Origin: Diatrype stigma
Taxonomy: Eukaryota; Ascomycota; Sordariomycetes; Xylariales; Diatrypaceae
Length of the DNA stretch: 64,000 bases
Assembly: GCA_022225965.2 (NCBI GenBank)
Contig: JAKJXP020000045.1
Location: forward strand, 124,001 to 188,000
Direction of reading: 5' to 3'
The position numbers and the translations under genes were made by a program. Below are positions 1-12,249 of this stretch, one piece after another. Under the pieces are notes generated by a model, which did no database searches, was not told where the DNA came from, and saw nothing but the letters and a program-made list of their open reading frames with translations. The stretch's first letter is position 1. Each line of letters starts with the position of its first letter.

Positions 1-1100
1 GCGTTTTTTTAGCTAAAGGATTTAAGGGAAATTACGAAGTTCCTTAAATACGTCGTTAAATGTAATAGGCGCCTACGAAAGGTTTTCTTTATTTAAGAAA
101 ATTACATTCGGAAAATAATTAATAAATACAAAAAGCAATTAAAAAAATAATTAAAACCTTTTAACGGCCCGAATTAATAATTCCTATTACCTGGATTTGT
201 TTTTATTTAAATAACGGTAATATATTAAAAAAACGGGTTTACTTAATTATCTTTTAATAAATAGCCGTTTAAATATTTTCTTTATAATAAGCAAATTATA
301 CGAATCGAATTCGAAGCCGGAAAAGGTTTATCGAAACCTATTGAATTATTTTTAGCGCTATTTTAATATAATAATTAAATTCGAAATAATTTTAGGAAAT
401 AATTATAAGGTTACGGATTTAATAATAAGGATTTTCGTTAACGCTATTTTTTACGATAATTTAAGATCCCGTTTTTTTATCGGCGTTTATATAATTTTAT
501 TCGCCGAAAGGCCGATATATTGGAAAACGAAAAAATAATCGATGGTTATATTTAGTAATATTAAAACGGAATTTATTAACTTTATTTTTATCGAAATAAC
601 TAGCATTTAAATTAACTTTATATTAATCGAATTAAAATATTTTTAATAAAAGTTTTATATTATATTTACGAATTCGAAAAACGCAATAGCAATAGCATTA
701 AATCCGTTAAATATAATAAAAACGCAATACGTAAATGCCCGATATAAATGAATTATTAATAAAATCGAAAAGGGCTTTTTCCGATTGCTTTATATCGGAA
801 CGAACGATATGGTTACGAACGGCTTTACGAAGGCCCTTTAAGCGGAAAAATATAAGCAATTCGTACGGCAAATAAAATTAAACCTATATTAATAAAATTA
901 AAACGGTTATATAAATAATCGTTAATCGGCCATAACCTTTATTTCGACGCGATATACCGTAACGGCATAAAATAATAAATTAAAAGTTCTTATATTTCGA
1001 AAAATATCGTATATTTAAATGGAATAATATCAGTTAATTTTTAAACTTAATATAAAGAAGGTATTAAAAACGGCTTCGTTTTTCGAAAACGTTTAAGGGG
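1..1100 (+). mobile_element. RIP-degraded Ty1/copia retrotransposon remnant, cut by the window edge
   Basis: This tract is extremely AT-rich, is full of TA, AA and TT, has very few CA or TG dinucleotides, and keeps CG. That is the signature expected of RIP, which turns CpA into TpA on both strands. No open frame survives, but the + strand still reads as the 3' end of a copia pol gene (separate entry). The composition returns to normal near 1,095-1,150, so the right boundary is approximate. The rest of the element lies to the left of the window. I did not find a convincing 3' LTR. Confidence 0.8.
485..880 (+). pseudogene. Ty1/copia RNase H remnant
   Basis: Reading + in the frame that contains position 722 gives a degenerate RNase H domain of the Ty1/copia type. 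It has a YWKTKK-like block at about 515-535, a TEF block where TEAE is expected, an NSKNAIAIALNP-like block, an ARYK block where the KHIDVRYH motif is expected, and a NDMVTNGFTKAL-like block corresponding to the usual DMxADxxTKxL C-terminal motif. At least five stops interrupt it, all TAA, TAG or TGA. Those I could match to an expected residue are explained by C-to-T changes in Gln or Trp codons, as RIP would produce. The element cannot be active. Confidence 0.75.
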
Positions 1101-3073
1101 CTATATTGCATAGTTAATGCCTTAATGGCATTACTTATATCTAAGCAATCGCCTTTTAATACTCCACTTGCTTAGATTCCTTCGAATTTATATTATCAGT
1201 TTCTTTCCTATAGTTGCTTTTTGCTTTGCACCTGCAATAGGGGTTTAAAGGGGTTGGCAAGGAGATATAGGCTAGTATGTTGTGTCGTATGCATACTGGC
1301 TTAGTTTATAAATAATCCGTGGATATAATCATTTAGGAATCCGAGAGCCAGGACACATACTAAAATTTATGTCATTGGTTATAATCGGGTAAGTGCAGAC
1401 CGCATTATGTTACCCCTTACGTATTTACTAGCTCTTATTAATAGCATCTAATTCCCTATAACAGTAACAACTTCTTATGAACCTATATATTCATAGATGA
1501 GACTTCATACATTGAATATTTTGGCAGCAAAGGAAGGATGTCAAAAAGCTGTTGCATGAATCAAGAAGGTAAATCGGTAATCCACGTCGTACATGTCCCA
1601 TATCAGGACACGACACCAATGCCCTCCACTGGTATCTGTTTCTTTGAAGATATGTGTTACAAGGCGGTTATACACCCGTCAATGATCGACGTGACACAAC
1701 CAACGCTTGCGGCCGTATTTATTCTGCAGCACCAATATATGCTGATCCTGATTCCTCACTGGGGCTATATAAGGCAAGTAAAGTAAGCAAGATAAACGGG
1801 GATCATAATCTATCCTACCTATTTATATACCAGTGCAGCTGCAGTGATAGCAAATAAATATCAATGCTTCAATGCTTCAGGTTGTTGGCCTTGTATAGTG
1901 CCGAGTGCTGGAAGCTAAGCTTTGCTGTGTAAAGCACTGGGACATTGCTTGTGCCGCTATAACAGCGCTACAAACAGCACGGTATGTACATACCTAGGTA
2001 GGTTCAATCATGAGATTTACCCAATCAGATTGTGGATATAAAGTATTATGGGGCATATAGCGCACTGCGTATGGATTACGATCCCGGTTTATGGTAATCG
2101 CCTTCTGACCCACAGATCCGCAAAGCGGGTAAAACATGGGTCAGGAAGGGATAACAACGGCAAATCGTAACAACGGTGTTCAATGGTGAGTCCACCAATA
2201 AATCCTGACAACTGACAACTACCAATCTTGAAGGTAGTGGGTAGGTAGGTGGACCGCAACCTAAAATCTTACAACTTCACATGTCTTTGCCAGCCCTGGA
2301 GGACTCTAACGAGCCGTATTTGACTACTCGCCGGTTTAATGCGTACCTACTCATGGGCGGGAAGTCTCTATCAGCACCTAGATGTCAGGCGACAAGGGTC
2401 TTTCTATGCTTAAGGGGAGGGGTCCAAATCAATATTAGTCAGACAATGTAACGTATACCTGCCTAGGTGCCCAGGTCGTTGGAAATCTCCCTTGGAAATC
2501 TAAGTCGGTTGCACCTGGACAGAGGCGGATGGGATGATGGTTACACAATGTTTGGGTGGCAGGTACTTCCGTATGACCAAAGCTCGCACCTACCTACCAA
2601 CATATGTACTTTATGTCACTAACCAAAGTTTACGATCCCGTCAGACTGAACCGCTGCAATCCAACGCATGCAAGTACCACCTTATGTATGTAGGTACATG
2701 GGATGTAGCTGCCCAATCCTTCCACCGTTAGCTGGGATGTCTCGTCCCTTAATAGGCAGTGCCGGTGCTTCCTGTTTGCTTTGGTCATATATAAGCACCA
2801 CGGCATTCGTCTAAAGGTCCTTCCGAGGGCTGTTACTATTGTGACTTGGGTTCAGCCAGCCAGGTCTTCAAAGTCTTCCATGTCAGCACTGTGGACTGCT
2901 GACCACAAAATCCAACACCTTGTGCGACCCTCCAAACTCAGCTGGGAACAGCCACGGCTACCGGTAAGACAGTCGGCCGTTGGCCAGATATCCTCTGAAA
3001 TACGAAGAACCATTGCCGTGGGAAAAGGCCGCATTCGACCACATCTACATCTGCAACACCGTGCTCTGCAAAT
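1101..3073. other. Intergenic region, no gene seen
   Basis: There are only short shadow frames and no splice-linked coding signal. One copy of the recurrent palindrome TACCTAGGTA lies at 1,991-2,000. The last few hundred bases are probably promoter and 5' leader of the gene starting at 3,074. Confidence 0.6.
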
Positions 3074-5149
3074 ATGGCCGTAGAATATGACGAAGAGATG
3101 GCACAGCGATTGATGGGGGCCGATGGGAGGCTCAGCAATGTCGACAATGGGAGCGATTTGAGCCTAGCCAGTCCCACAGATGCCAAGCTCACCACTTCCC
3201 GGGGTCGAGGGAGACAATCATGGGTCGGCACCGGCTGCCTGGGACGACTAACCAGAAAGCATTACTTCATCGGCCTCATAATATTGTTTCTGCTGATGGT
3301 TCTCTGGATCAATCCTTATCGACTACCGAGCGAGATCCCTTCTCAGTCTGGAGGAAATGTAGATATCATATCTGCATCGACAGCTTCGCAAGATAATTCG
3401 GGTGCTGACTTCAACACATCATCAGCACCCGCAGCCGATAATGGGGACGCGTCCACGATCAACGTACAAACAGGAAAGGATGGAAAGGATGGAAAGGACG
3501 GCGTGGAGAAACCAATGGATGAGAAGGAACCCGAATTCTGTACTACTTGGCCCGTAGACAAGGAGGGAAGCTATCATCCGAAAACCACGTCGCAGAAAGT
3601 GCAGCTGGACAGCTTCGCGCCGACAGGTGGTTGGAAGAAACCAAAAGGGATCAAGATCATTGCCATGGTATTCTACGGGCGAAAGCACAACGTCGATATT
3701 CTAGATTGTTACCTACGGCAAAATCTCGCATCGAATGGCGGCTACCTGGACCAGGTCTGGTTCATGGTACACACTAGCGTGAAAGACGACGTTGAGTGGT
3801 TAAGGGACTTGACAGGGGGCGAGCCGGGGTACCGATTCGTCGAACTCGGGGACTGCACAGACGGACCCTATGGGTGCGTATGGGAATATGCCGTGGATGA
3901 TGATACAATCTACATCAAGATTGACGATGATATCGTAGGTGCTTCGACTTCCTCTCCTAGCCTATGGCCCATCCTATCTACCTTCGCCTTCACTCAAAAC
4001 ACGGAGATCTAACCCACTGTCCACCAGCTGTACATTCATCACGATGCGATCCCACAGCTCGTTCACACGCGTCTCGCGCAACCTTTCCCCTTTGCGATCT
4101 CGGCGCAGCTGATCAACGGACCTGTGACAGCCATCCAGCAATATAATTTCGGGGCAATCCACCCGTTCCTCCCTGATCCGCGGCCCCATCTATCATCCCG
4201 TGCGGCGAATGAGACCTGGCGGCCTGCAGATATGGGGCTCTATCCCGAGGAGTACCGAAGCACGACCACGGGGGAGAGCGGAACGTCAGACAGTGTAGTG
4301 AACTCACCCCCACCGTACGCCGGCCATACGTGGCTACTGCTCTCAGACAGGCCAACGTCCACCATCGACCTGCTCCAGACTCCCATCGGGTATTGGAGCG
4401 AGCATCGGATCGCCGATATTGCGCACGGCATCGGGTGGACGTCGTGGGGCGTAGCGGCGCAGTCCGCGTACAGCCTCTTGCACAACATCGCGCTGAACCA
4501 GATGTCGCGCTACCACTGGGGACGAGCGATAGATTTCGGAACGCCTTCCGCTAAAGGTGGAAGCGGAGACGGCGGCAATGACAACGACAACAACCTCGAA
4601 TTTTCATCATTTTTCGACGGCAAGGCGGCCGACCTCGAGCACCTCACGACGCGGTACGACGGCCCCGGTGGTGAACAGCTGTTCGACATGCAGTACGTAC
4701 GGTACAACCTGAACTTCGTGGCGATCTGGGGCCGCGACGTGCGGGACAACCTCCCGATCGGGCGATACGATGAGGAGGAGCTGTCGCAAACGATTCCGCG
4801 GCGTCGCGGCCGGCCCTTCGTCATCGACACGCGTGCCGTCGTGGGCCACCACAGCTTCTTCACCCAACGGGATGGTATCAAGAAGACAGACTGTAAGCAA
4901 TTTTTTCAATTTTACTCTGATCGTTTCGATGGCCCTAGAGCCCCACCATCGCCCCGCCCCCACAATTCTTTCTCTCCCCCTTTACTTTCTCCTTTTTTTC
5001 GCAAAATGTGATAAAATTAAAACAATATCTGTCCTCTGCTAAATCTAAATACTGTAGTACTGGATAGATGGCGTGCGCTAGCCAATGAGTTGGTATGCGA
5101 TGCTAGCAACCTGAAGAAGCCGTTTGACAGCCGGTGCCCAGGGTTTTGA
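3074..5149 (+). CDS. Type II membrane glycosyltransferase-like protein
   Basis: Three exons are proposed: 3074-3934, 4028-4892 and 5058-5149, giving 605 aa. The first junction is phase 0 (donor GTAGGT) and the second phase 1 (GTAAGC..TGTAG). The protein has a short cytoplasmic N-terminus, one membrane anchor at about residues 64-80, and a low-complexity stalk with a KDG triplet repeat (about 136-146). A globular domain starts near residue 190 at GWKKPKGIKIIAMVFYGR. A KIDDDI motif around 281-287 resembles the DXD sugar-nucleotide/metal site of Golgi glycosyltransferases. The topology and motif suggest a Golgi enzyme, but donor and acceptor are unknown. The fungal family is, as far as I know, uncharacterised. 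The terminal 30-codon exon (LLDRWRALANE..) fits well by frame. Start chosen as the only ATG ahead of the anchor. Confidence 0.85.
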
Positions 5150-6047
5150 GAATGGAGATTACGCCCCTGAGAAATAGGGTGTGTCTGGGCTGTCGATCGA
5201 GAGTGTATGATCTCAGAAAGCCAAGCCGGGCAAATTGCATTTCTACATTGCGCGATTGGAGTTAAGTCGGGATGATTAACATGATGATTTAGCAAGCATG
5301 TAAGACTACGTGCTGCTGGGATCATAGAGACCAAAGATGGGATGTATAACATCGTTTACTTGTCACAAGGCAATTTGCGCGTTGTTAGAATCAGTGACAA
5401 GATCTTTTCTTTAGAATCCCGACTATCGGATAACAGTAGTGAAGCCAATATAATTTGATCGTAAGGAGACAAGCTGACGTGTCGTCAATTTAGAGGTAAT
5501 TGTTAAGATATAATGTAATACGGGGTAGGAGGCCTATGGAGGTCCACTTGGACTCAATCATGCATTAGTGGGACGTTCTACGGCTATATCTACGGCTATA
5601 TATGGGGTCATTTCCTGTCATATAGTATCTATTGGACGAGAGCTGTTCTGTTTCTTTCCCTCCTCCTGCCTAGCAGCTATTTCATCACTCCAGGCACCAG
5701 AGCCCCTGTTACGAGAGCTGTTAGCACAGTATGCATAGACCGAAGTAACCCATGGCTAAGTTAACCAAGATCCTCCGGTTGCACACCGAGCTCCCATGCA
5801 TCATGTGTTGGAAGTTCTTGTCATGCTTCAAGATTTGATGAAGTCCTGATCAGTGCGAAAAGGGATCGAGGAAGTAGGGAGTGTGGGGACATTTGAAGTC
5901 ACAGATGACAGGGTCTCCATGCAAACAGAGAACAGTGATAGTATCGCGGTTCGAGATGGTCCCTATCCGTGAAAGTATACTCACCCCTAGCTGTCGACCA
6001 TCATATGCTCAGTCCCCGTCCATGGGCCATTGTAGGCAATTACGGTG

Positions 6048-6087
<40 letters not shown>

Positions 6088-6847
6088 TCGAGATTTTTGC
6101 CTCAAGTTCCTTCATAGATACTTACTCATGCTAAGCGGGCCCTGCATACCTAATCTATAGCAAACAACTTTGTAACATTCACTTGGTTCGTAGAGATATA
6201 TGCTTCAGCCAGGTTAGTATAGTGCCAACACAATATACAACAGCGAAACTTTTGGGTCCTACACTTCCAATCATGAACCATGCATGCCCCGGGTCTGCTG
6301 ATATGTAAGTCGGCGGCACAGTGGAGTAGTAGTTCAATCAAGTACCTCCCCATCAAAACGTTAGTAATATATAGTCAAGGTTGGTAAGCATATATAGGTT
6401 GAGATGTTATAGAATGGTAATGATGAATAATTCGTATATCGTATGAATACGATGGATACGAGACAAGTGCCAGTTTTTACCCCATTTCGCACCCGCGTTT
6501 ATTTGTCTTTCGAGCTGAGCGCCGCCGCTCTCATGCATGAGGTAGCACTATGCCGACCCATTAACCATGCAGTCCGCGCAGAAGGGCATCAATACAGCGC
6601 AACGATGATTGCCAGTGGGTTAACTATTTATTTATCATCATCGACTTATGTGGAGCGTAGCACCAGCGTATTTCTAAGGAACCACTCCAGATTATTAATA
6701 TACACAAAGGGAGCATTGTCCCTTGAATTCTTAAGAAGATGGAAAGACGTATCGAGGCTCTACGTATATTTATATCAGCATTATATATTGCCCTTCTGCC
6801 CTATTATCCACTGTCCCTCAATCTGTGCTAATAACCTCATCGTGAAA
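5150..6847. other. Intergenic region, no gene seen
   Basis: No coding signal apart from short random frames. It contains an AT dinucleotide tract (separate entry). The long open stretch 6,443-6,847 running in frame into the next gene shows no family resemblance and is treated as 5' leader. Confidence 0.55.
6051..6081. repeat. (AT)n microsatellite
   Basis: About 31 bp of uninterrupted alternating A and T between the glycosyltransferase-like gene and the O-methyltransferase gene. Confidence 0.95.
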
Positions 6848-8315
6848 ATGGCAAGTTCAAGTTCAACAACCGATCTCATCAAGCAGCTAGGCCAGCTTAG
6901 CTCACGACTTTCATCGAACGAGGATTCGAACGCGCGGAAAGAGGCGTTACAACTGAGCAAGAAGCTCACGGCGAGCCTTGAAGATCCACTGGATGTCGCT
7001 GTGTCCTGGACTTACGCGGTATGCTGGAATCGTCCACCCCCCTCCCCAACTTGATCGCATCGTTTCACGACGAATCTTTGTAAAATCATACTCGCATGCG
7101 CTTACGAAATGCATCAGCCCGTCACTCCAGCAATTATCGGAATAGCAGTGAATCTCGACTTATTCAAGCATATTGTCGAACATGAATCGCCTGTCTCCTC
7201 CACCGAGCTTGCAGCGCTGTCAGGGGGTGAGGAACTTCTGATCAGTACGTATCTCTGCCGGTCGTAAATCTATATACATGGCTAAGGAGACATCAGTCAG
7301 GGTATTGAGGTGTCTGTCATCGATTGGGCTAGTGAATGAAGTGGGCGAGCGCTTGTGGCAAGCCAATCCCATTACCAAAGCTATGACCATAGAAGGGGTG
7401 GCCGCCGGGCACAAGATGCTGTAAGTAATCGCTGCTGGTATCATGAGGGCTTTCTAACAAACTGGATGCGAAGCGGAGAGATACTGGGAGGTGCGGCGCA
7501 GAAGGCACCCAAATTCTTCAAGGAAACAGGTCATCAATGCAGCACGGATCCCAGGGATGGCTTGATTCAGTATGCGTTCCAGACGAAACTGCCGGTTTTC
7601 GACTTCTTCGGTACCCTTCCAGAGGTTCTAAAGGACTTCAACACGTTTATGGGAATTACGATGGGCGGACGGGGCTACTGGCTTGACTGGTTCCCCGTGC
7701 AAGAACGACTCCTCGATGGGGCGACGCCAGACTCCGTGTTGCTCGTCGACGTTGGTGGCGGCAAAGGGCACGACATCGTGGCGTTTCACGAGAAATATCC
7801 CCAGAAGGGCCGTCTGGTACTAGAGGATCTCTCTGCGGTTACAGAAACTACCGGGGAGCTCGATCCTGCTATCGAGCGCATAACGTACAACTTCTTCCAG
7901 CCGCAACCGGTAAAAGGTAAGTATTCTCTTTCTCTCTCTGAATAATAGCAGAAAGCTAGTACCTTGCCGAAAACGTTCTGATTATGCTCGCATAGGGGCA
8001 CGCGCGTACTTCCTGCATCACATTCTTCACGACTGGTCGGATGCCAAGTGTATGGAAATCCTCGCCCAGCTAAAGGCAGCCATGAAGCCAGGCTATTCGA
8101 AACTGCTGCTCCATGAAATGATCGTTCCGGAAACGGGGGCCTCCACCCACAATGCAATGCTCGATATGACGATGATGTTCTTCAACTCGGGCTTGGAGCG
8201 AACGGAGAGACAATGGCGTGAGCTCCTGGATGCTGCGGGCTTCGAAGTCTTGAAGTTTTGGCCGCCCTTGGAGGTGGATGCTGATGGTATTGTCGAGGCG
8301 ATAGTGAAGAGCTGA
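6848..8315 (+). CDS. SAM-dependent O-methyltransferase (fungal secondary-metabolism type)
   Basis: Five exons: 6848-7018, 7118-7244, 7297-7420, 7474-7916 and 7996-8315, giving 394 aa, the usual size for fungal plant-like O-methyltransferases. The N-terminal part is a winged-helix dimerisation region (VNLDLFKHIVEHE, then LRCLSSIGLVNEVGE). The SAM motif LLVDVGGGKGHD lies near residues 229-240. The catalytic His is in HHILHDWSD near residue 300. The C-terminus (NSGLERTERQWRELLDAAGF) is typical of the family. It should transfer a methyl group to a hydroxyl of a phenolic or polyketide-like substrate in the cytosol. Introns are short with consensus borders (gtatgc, gtacgt, gtaagt twice). Start chosen at 6,848 because MASSSSTTDLIKQLGQL matches the family N-terminus; the frame is open 135 codons further upstream without resemblance. 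Function class is firm, substrate unknown. Confidence 0.92.
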
Positions 8316-8842
8316 GTTATCTGTCATGAGCATATGTGCCGGTGGCTTTACAACCGCGCTCCGCGCAAAGGCAAGAGGAGATGCAGCGGGATTTCTCGGG
8401 CGATGTCGAACTATCATGTCACATTACGGCAATTACAATAGGCCTGAATAAAGGGGGAGCCCCCTTAAGTAGCTAGAATGTAAAGAAATCAGGAGTATCA
8501 TAGCCGCTCACTGAGAAAGTCAGAAACCCTTGATGCCACTCAACTGTAGGGTGTGAGCGATACTAGGAATGAACCAATTCAAGATTCGTCTCTTGATCTA
8601 AGTATACACCCGAATTGATCGGCAGTGCTCCGGACAAGCCCGACGTCGGCGCCTCCTTCGGCTCTTATCAGACTTCGGTCGGCATCTACCCATCAGGCCG
8701 ATATGTGGGGAGCACCACCTATGCTAACCAGTCATTGGCCTTAGCACGCGACAACATCGTACTCTTGCCGATATCCTTTGTGCCTCGTTTTCTGATCCCT
8801 CTTATGCTATTTATTAGAAATCACACAGCAATCTATATAACA
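8316..8842. other. Intergenic region between two same-strand genes
   Basis: About 530 bp with no coding signal of its own. It must hold the 3' end of the methyltransferase gene and the promoter of the hydrolase gene. A TATATAA stretch lies close to the hydrolase ATG. Confidence 0.55.
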
Positions 8843-9998
8843 ATGGCATCACAACCGATGCCTCGATCGGTGACGGTTGCTGCCGCTCAACTGGGCCCGA
8901 ACCAGTTAGAGACCCCTCGGGAGGAGATACTGGCTCGTATGGTGCGTACTGATGCGGACCCTGCCCCTGCTTCGGTCCCTCTGACAACTCCTTTAACGAC
9001 CACTGACATCGTCATCGTATCAGCTAAAACTGATGGACGAAGCAGCCGCTTCGAAAGTGCGGATCATTGTGTTTCCTGAGCTGGCATTGACAACGTTCTT
9101 TCCCGTCAAGCTAATCAAGGACGCGGACGAGATATCCAAGTTCTTCGAGCCGGCGTCGCCGTCCAGCCCCTATGCGGTGCTCGAGACGCCACACGCCAAG
9201 CCCTTGGTGGATAAGGCCCACGCCTTGGGCATGGATTTCTACTTCGGGTATGCGGAGCGCTGGACGGCGGAGGACGGGACGACCACGGACTACAACACGA
9301 CGCTGTACTACTCGGTGGCGGCTGGTCAGGCTATCGCCAAATACCGCAAGGTGCACCTCCCCGGGACGGTAGAGCCGATCGAAGATCCAAAGGCGTACCA
9401 ACAGCTGGAAAAGCGGTACTTCAAGCCCGGCGACATCGGATTCCAGGCCTTCCGGGCACCGGGGCTCGTCGAAGGGGCTGTCAAGGCCGAGGACGCCGCC
9501 GCCAACGGTACAGACGGCAAGGGGGACCCGATCCTCGGGATGCTGATCTGCAACGACCGGCGGTGGGCGGAGGCGTGGCGGGCGTACGGGCTGCAGGGGG
9601 CGGAGCTCGTGCTGGAGGGGTACAACACGACGATGTGGGCACCGCAGTACGAGGGCTCGCCGGAGGAGCAGCGGGCGCTGGCCGAGTTCCACCACCGGCT
9701 GTCGTGCCAGGCGGGCAGCTACGGCAACGCCTGCTGGGGGGTCCACGCGGCCAAGTGCGGGGAGGAGAACGGCCAGTGGATGATCGGCGGCAGCATGGTG
9801 GTCGACCCGGACGGGCGCGTCGTCGCCGAGTCGGCCACGCTGGGCGACGAGCTCGTCGTCGCCACGCTGGACCTGGCGCGCTGCCGGAAGGGCAAGGAGA
9901 GGGTGTTTAATTTCGCGAGGCATAGGCGGACGGAGCATTATGGTATCTTGCTGGAGCAGGTGGGCGTGAAGGAGGTGCCGCTGTTGGGTCGCTCGTAG
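8843..9998 (+). CDS. Carbon-nitrogen hydrolase, N-carbamoyl-D-amino-acid amidohydrolase-like
   Basis: Two exons, 8843-8941 and 9024-9998 (phase 0, GTGCGT..ATCAG), giving 357 aa. The nitrilase-superfamily triad is complete: Glu in FPELAL (about 52), Lys in KYRKVHLPG (about 142) and Cys in ICNDRRW (about 209). CNDRRW is the signature of N-carbamoyl-D-amino-acid hydrolases, which cleave carbamoyl amino acids to the amino acid, CO2 and ammonia. A surface insertion at about 190-199 (EDAAANGTDGKG) is low complexity. Codons are strongly GC-ending, more so than in the preceding gene. It lies 527 bp downstream of the O-methyltransferase on the same strand, which may or may not be functional. Start chosen at MASQPMPRSVTVAAAQLGP, giving the usual family N-terminus; the ORF is open upstream but without resemblance. 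Confidence 0.92.
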
Positions 9999-12249
9999 GG
10001 GGGTAGGGGTTGGATTACCTACCTGGCTGGCTGTGATATTCGTAGTCGCTCAGTTGACAGACACAAGATTTTCTCATAGCTACTTGGTTAGGAGGTGTCG
10101 AAGCTGCGCCAGCCAGAAAGCCTGAGATTGTACCGTATAGCACCGATTACACGCCTACGAAACAACTCTCGCTCTGCAACGTGTGGCCAATGCTAATATG
10201 CCTCAAACCGTCACTCGCCCTGTCACTCGATTCTCAAGGTTCCTACATCACCCAAATTGTTTGGTTTAGACCTGATGTACTTTCGTATTGCAAAATCTGC
10301 ACACATAATCTTCAATATAACTTCAAGCCGTGGTCACTTATCGATACTCTTGGAATGTGCTCTTCTTCCTCCTAGCATTCTCAGCCCCCTAGCCTATTCA
10401 TATTGGGTTTCTTAGGCCATGGGCTCTTCCAATATTGGTACCTTTAGAAGCCCATGTGTACTAGCTATAACCTTCCATTTATCTTTACTGTTATGTACTG
10501 CGTACATGAGAAAAGCAAGCGTCTGTTTCCATGGAGAACAGCCGACCTGTTAGCCTATAATGGTACAAGTACGTGACATGTACCTGAATGTTTATAAGTT
10601 CATACTGGCAAAGCATAGAAGTACAATCACGAATAACAACCCACTGTGTTGTCTGCTTTTCATTTGAAGCACTAGAAGTACCTGGAAAACAAGATTGTGA
10701 CTTGATATAGGCCGACTTTCTCAGTTCTCCTCTTTGCTTCGGCAGGTAACATGCTTAGCCCATTGGCTAATTCCCTTATATCGTCCCCTTTTTGTGACTC
10801 AGCTAACACAACGACACCATGGAAACCTCTGTAGCTTTCTTCTACGGGGCCTTTGTTCCCTAACAGTCGTGGACCACCAGTCATTCCCATCCTTCATCAG
10901 ATTTACCCTTGATCGTTTGGACAACCATTCCCAGCCCTAACCCTCTGGGAACTACCCACATAGGACACCACTCAGTCACTGACGATAATATTGTTTACCT
11001 ACCTGCCCACATATATACATGTATCTGAATCCAACCATACACACCAGTCTTCCACTAAACACCATCTTCATTGTCCACCTTTCCCACTCCAATACCCCAA
11101 AATCAGACATTCCTACGACCATAGATGGGTCCTCTAGTGGCACATATACCACTCCAATCAGCATTACCACGGACAAGCCTGTCCCATACCTCCTTGAGAA
11201 AAGCAAATCATCGGGGACAGTTGGATCTGCTATCACCAACTCAGGTATAGGTATGTATCCATCTAACCTTCTATCTTCACCCACGATTGGCGATCATTTC
11301 CAGCCTCATACCGTCATGATGAGAAGACCGACCCTCGATATATATACGTGATCAACCTCAGTTACCGCCATCACCATCACCAATTTCGAGGAAAGGTCCA
11401 TCTCTAACTTTGACAGGCTTTACCACCGCCAGGGCCCTTGAACAACTTCTGGTCCTCCATAGCTGGGGGTAGCAGCACTGTGGTTACAAACCCAATCTAG
11501 TTTATTAAGACCCGTTCAATATCACAATATCGGGCAAGGAATGGGAAAGCCAGGGGGTAGGCATGTTGCAATGCCAACTCTACCGCCGGATTTCGTTCTA
11601 TTTAAACTGGCACCGCGATTACAAAGGCAAGTACTTCTACTTTTTTGTTTTCCCACCATTTCAACAGCCAGATAGCTGCCAAGTCTCGATGCGTACGTTT
11701 CCTTCAGTCTACCTAAAAACACCATGACCTATCCACAACTCGCGAACAATTCACGATGGAGGCCCCAAATCATCATCAGCATGTCGACCTACATGCAAGC
11801 CATCAACAGGTCACCACATACAATCAGTTCGAGTTGTCTACTTCCTGCAAGAACTCATTTGGTTTCGGCGCAAGCAATTCGAAACCATCTTGATCTCGTC
11901 TATACTCTCTTCCTAGAACATCTAGGTCGCTTGATACCTCACTTTATTCCGCGCCAGCTTCATACGCCTCCGCCGACTGTCTGTTGCGATATTTATACAC
12001 CCAAGCACAACACAGTCCGCAGCCTCACATCCCGCACACCCGAGAACCATTCTATTCACAAGCAGCAGACAGGACTCTTTTACACGCTGTTGCTGTTACG
12101 TTGTGACCCGCCCATCTTATCATACACATCCGCCTTGGCCTCGTGACTCACGCAACTCCATACCCAGTACTCACCACTGGTCGCCCAACAAGGCCGACAA
12201 GACCACAGCCCACCCTTGTCCAACTCTGTTATGAACATCTCGCGTGCTG
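9999..12249. other. Intergenic region, no intact gene seen
   Basis: Short frames only (for example 11,019-11,351 and 11,724-12,146), without recognisable domains or splice continuity. A stretch near 11,282-11,310 (TTGGCGATCATTTCCAGCC) resembles one near 15,798 inside the relic region, so fragments of the same degenerate sequence may start here. Confidence 0.45.

Noticed and set aside
6443..6847. 135-codon N-terminal extension of the O-methyltransferase
   Set aside because: Open by chance upstream. The family N-terminus matches the ATG at 6,848 and the extension has no homology-like features.
9111..9938. A 275-codon frame antisense to the carbon-nitrogen hydrolase
   Set aside because: Shadow of the GC-rich exon carrying the complete catalytic triad.
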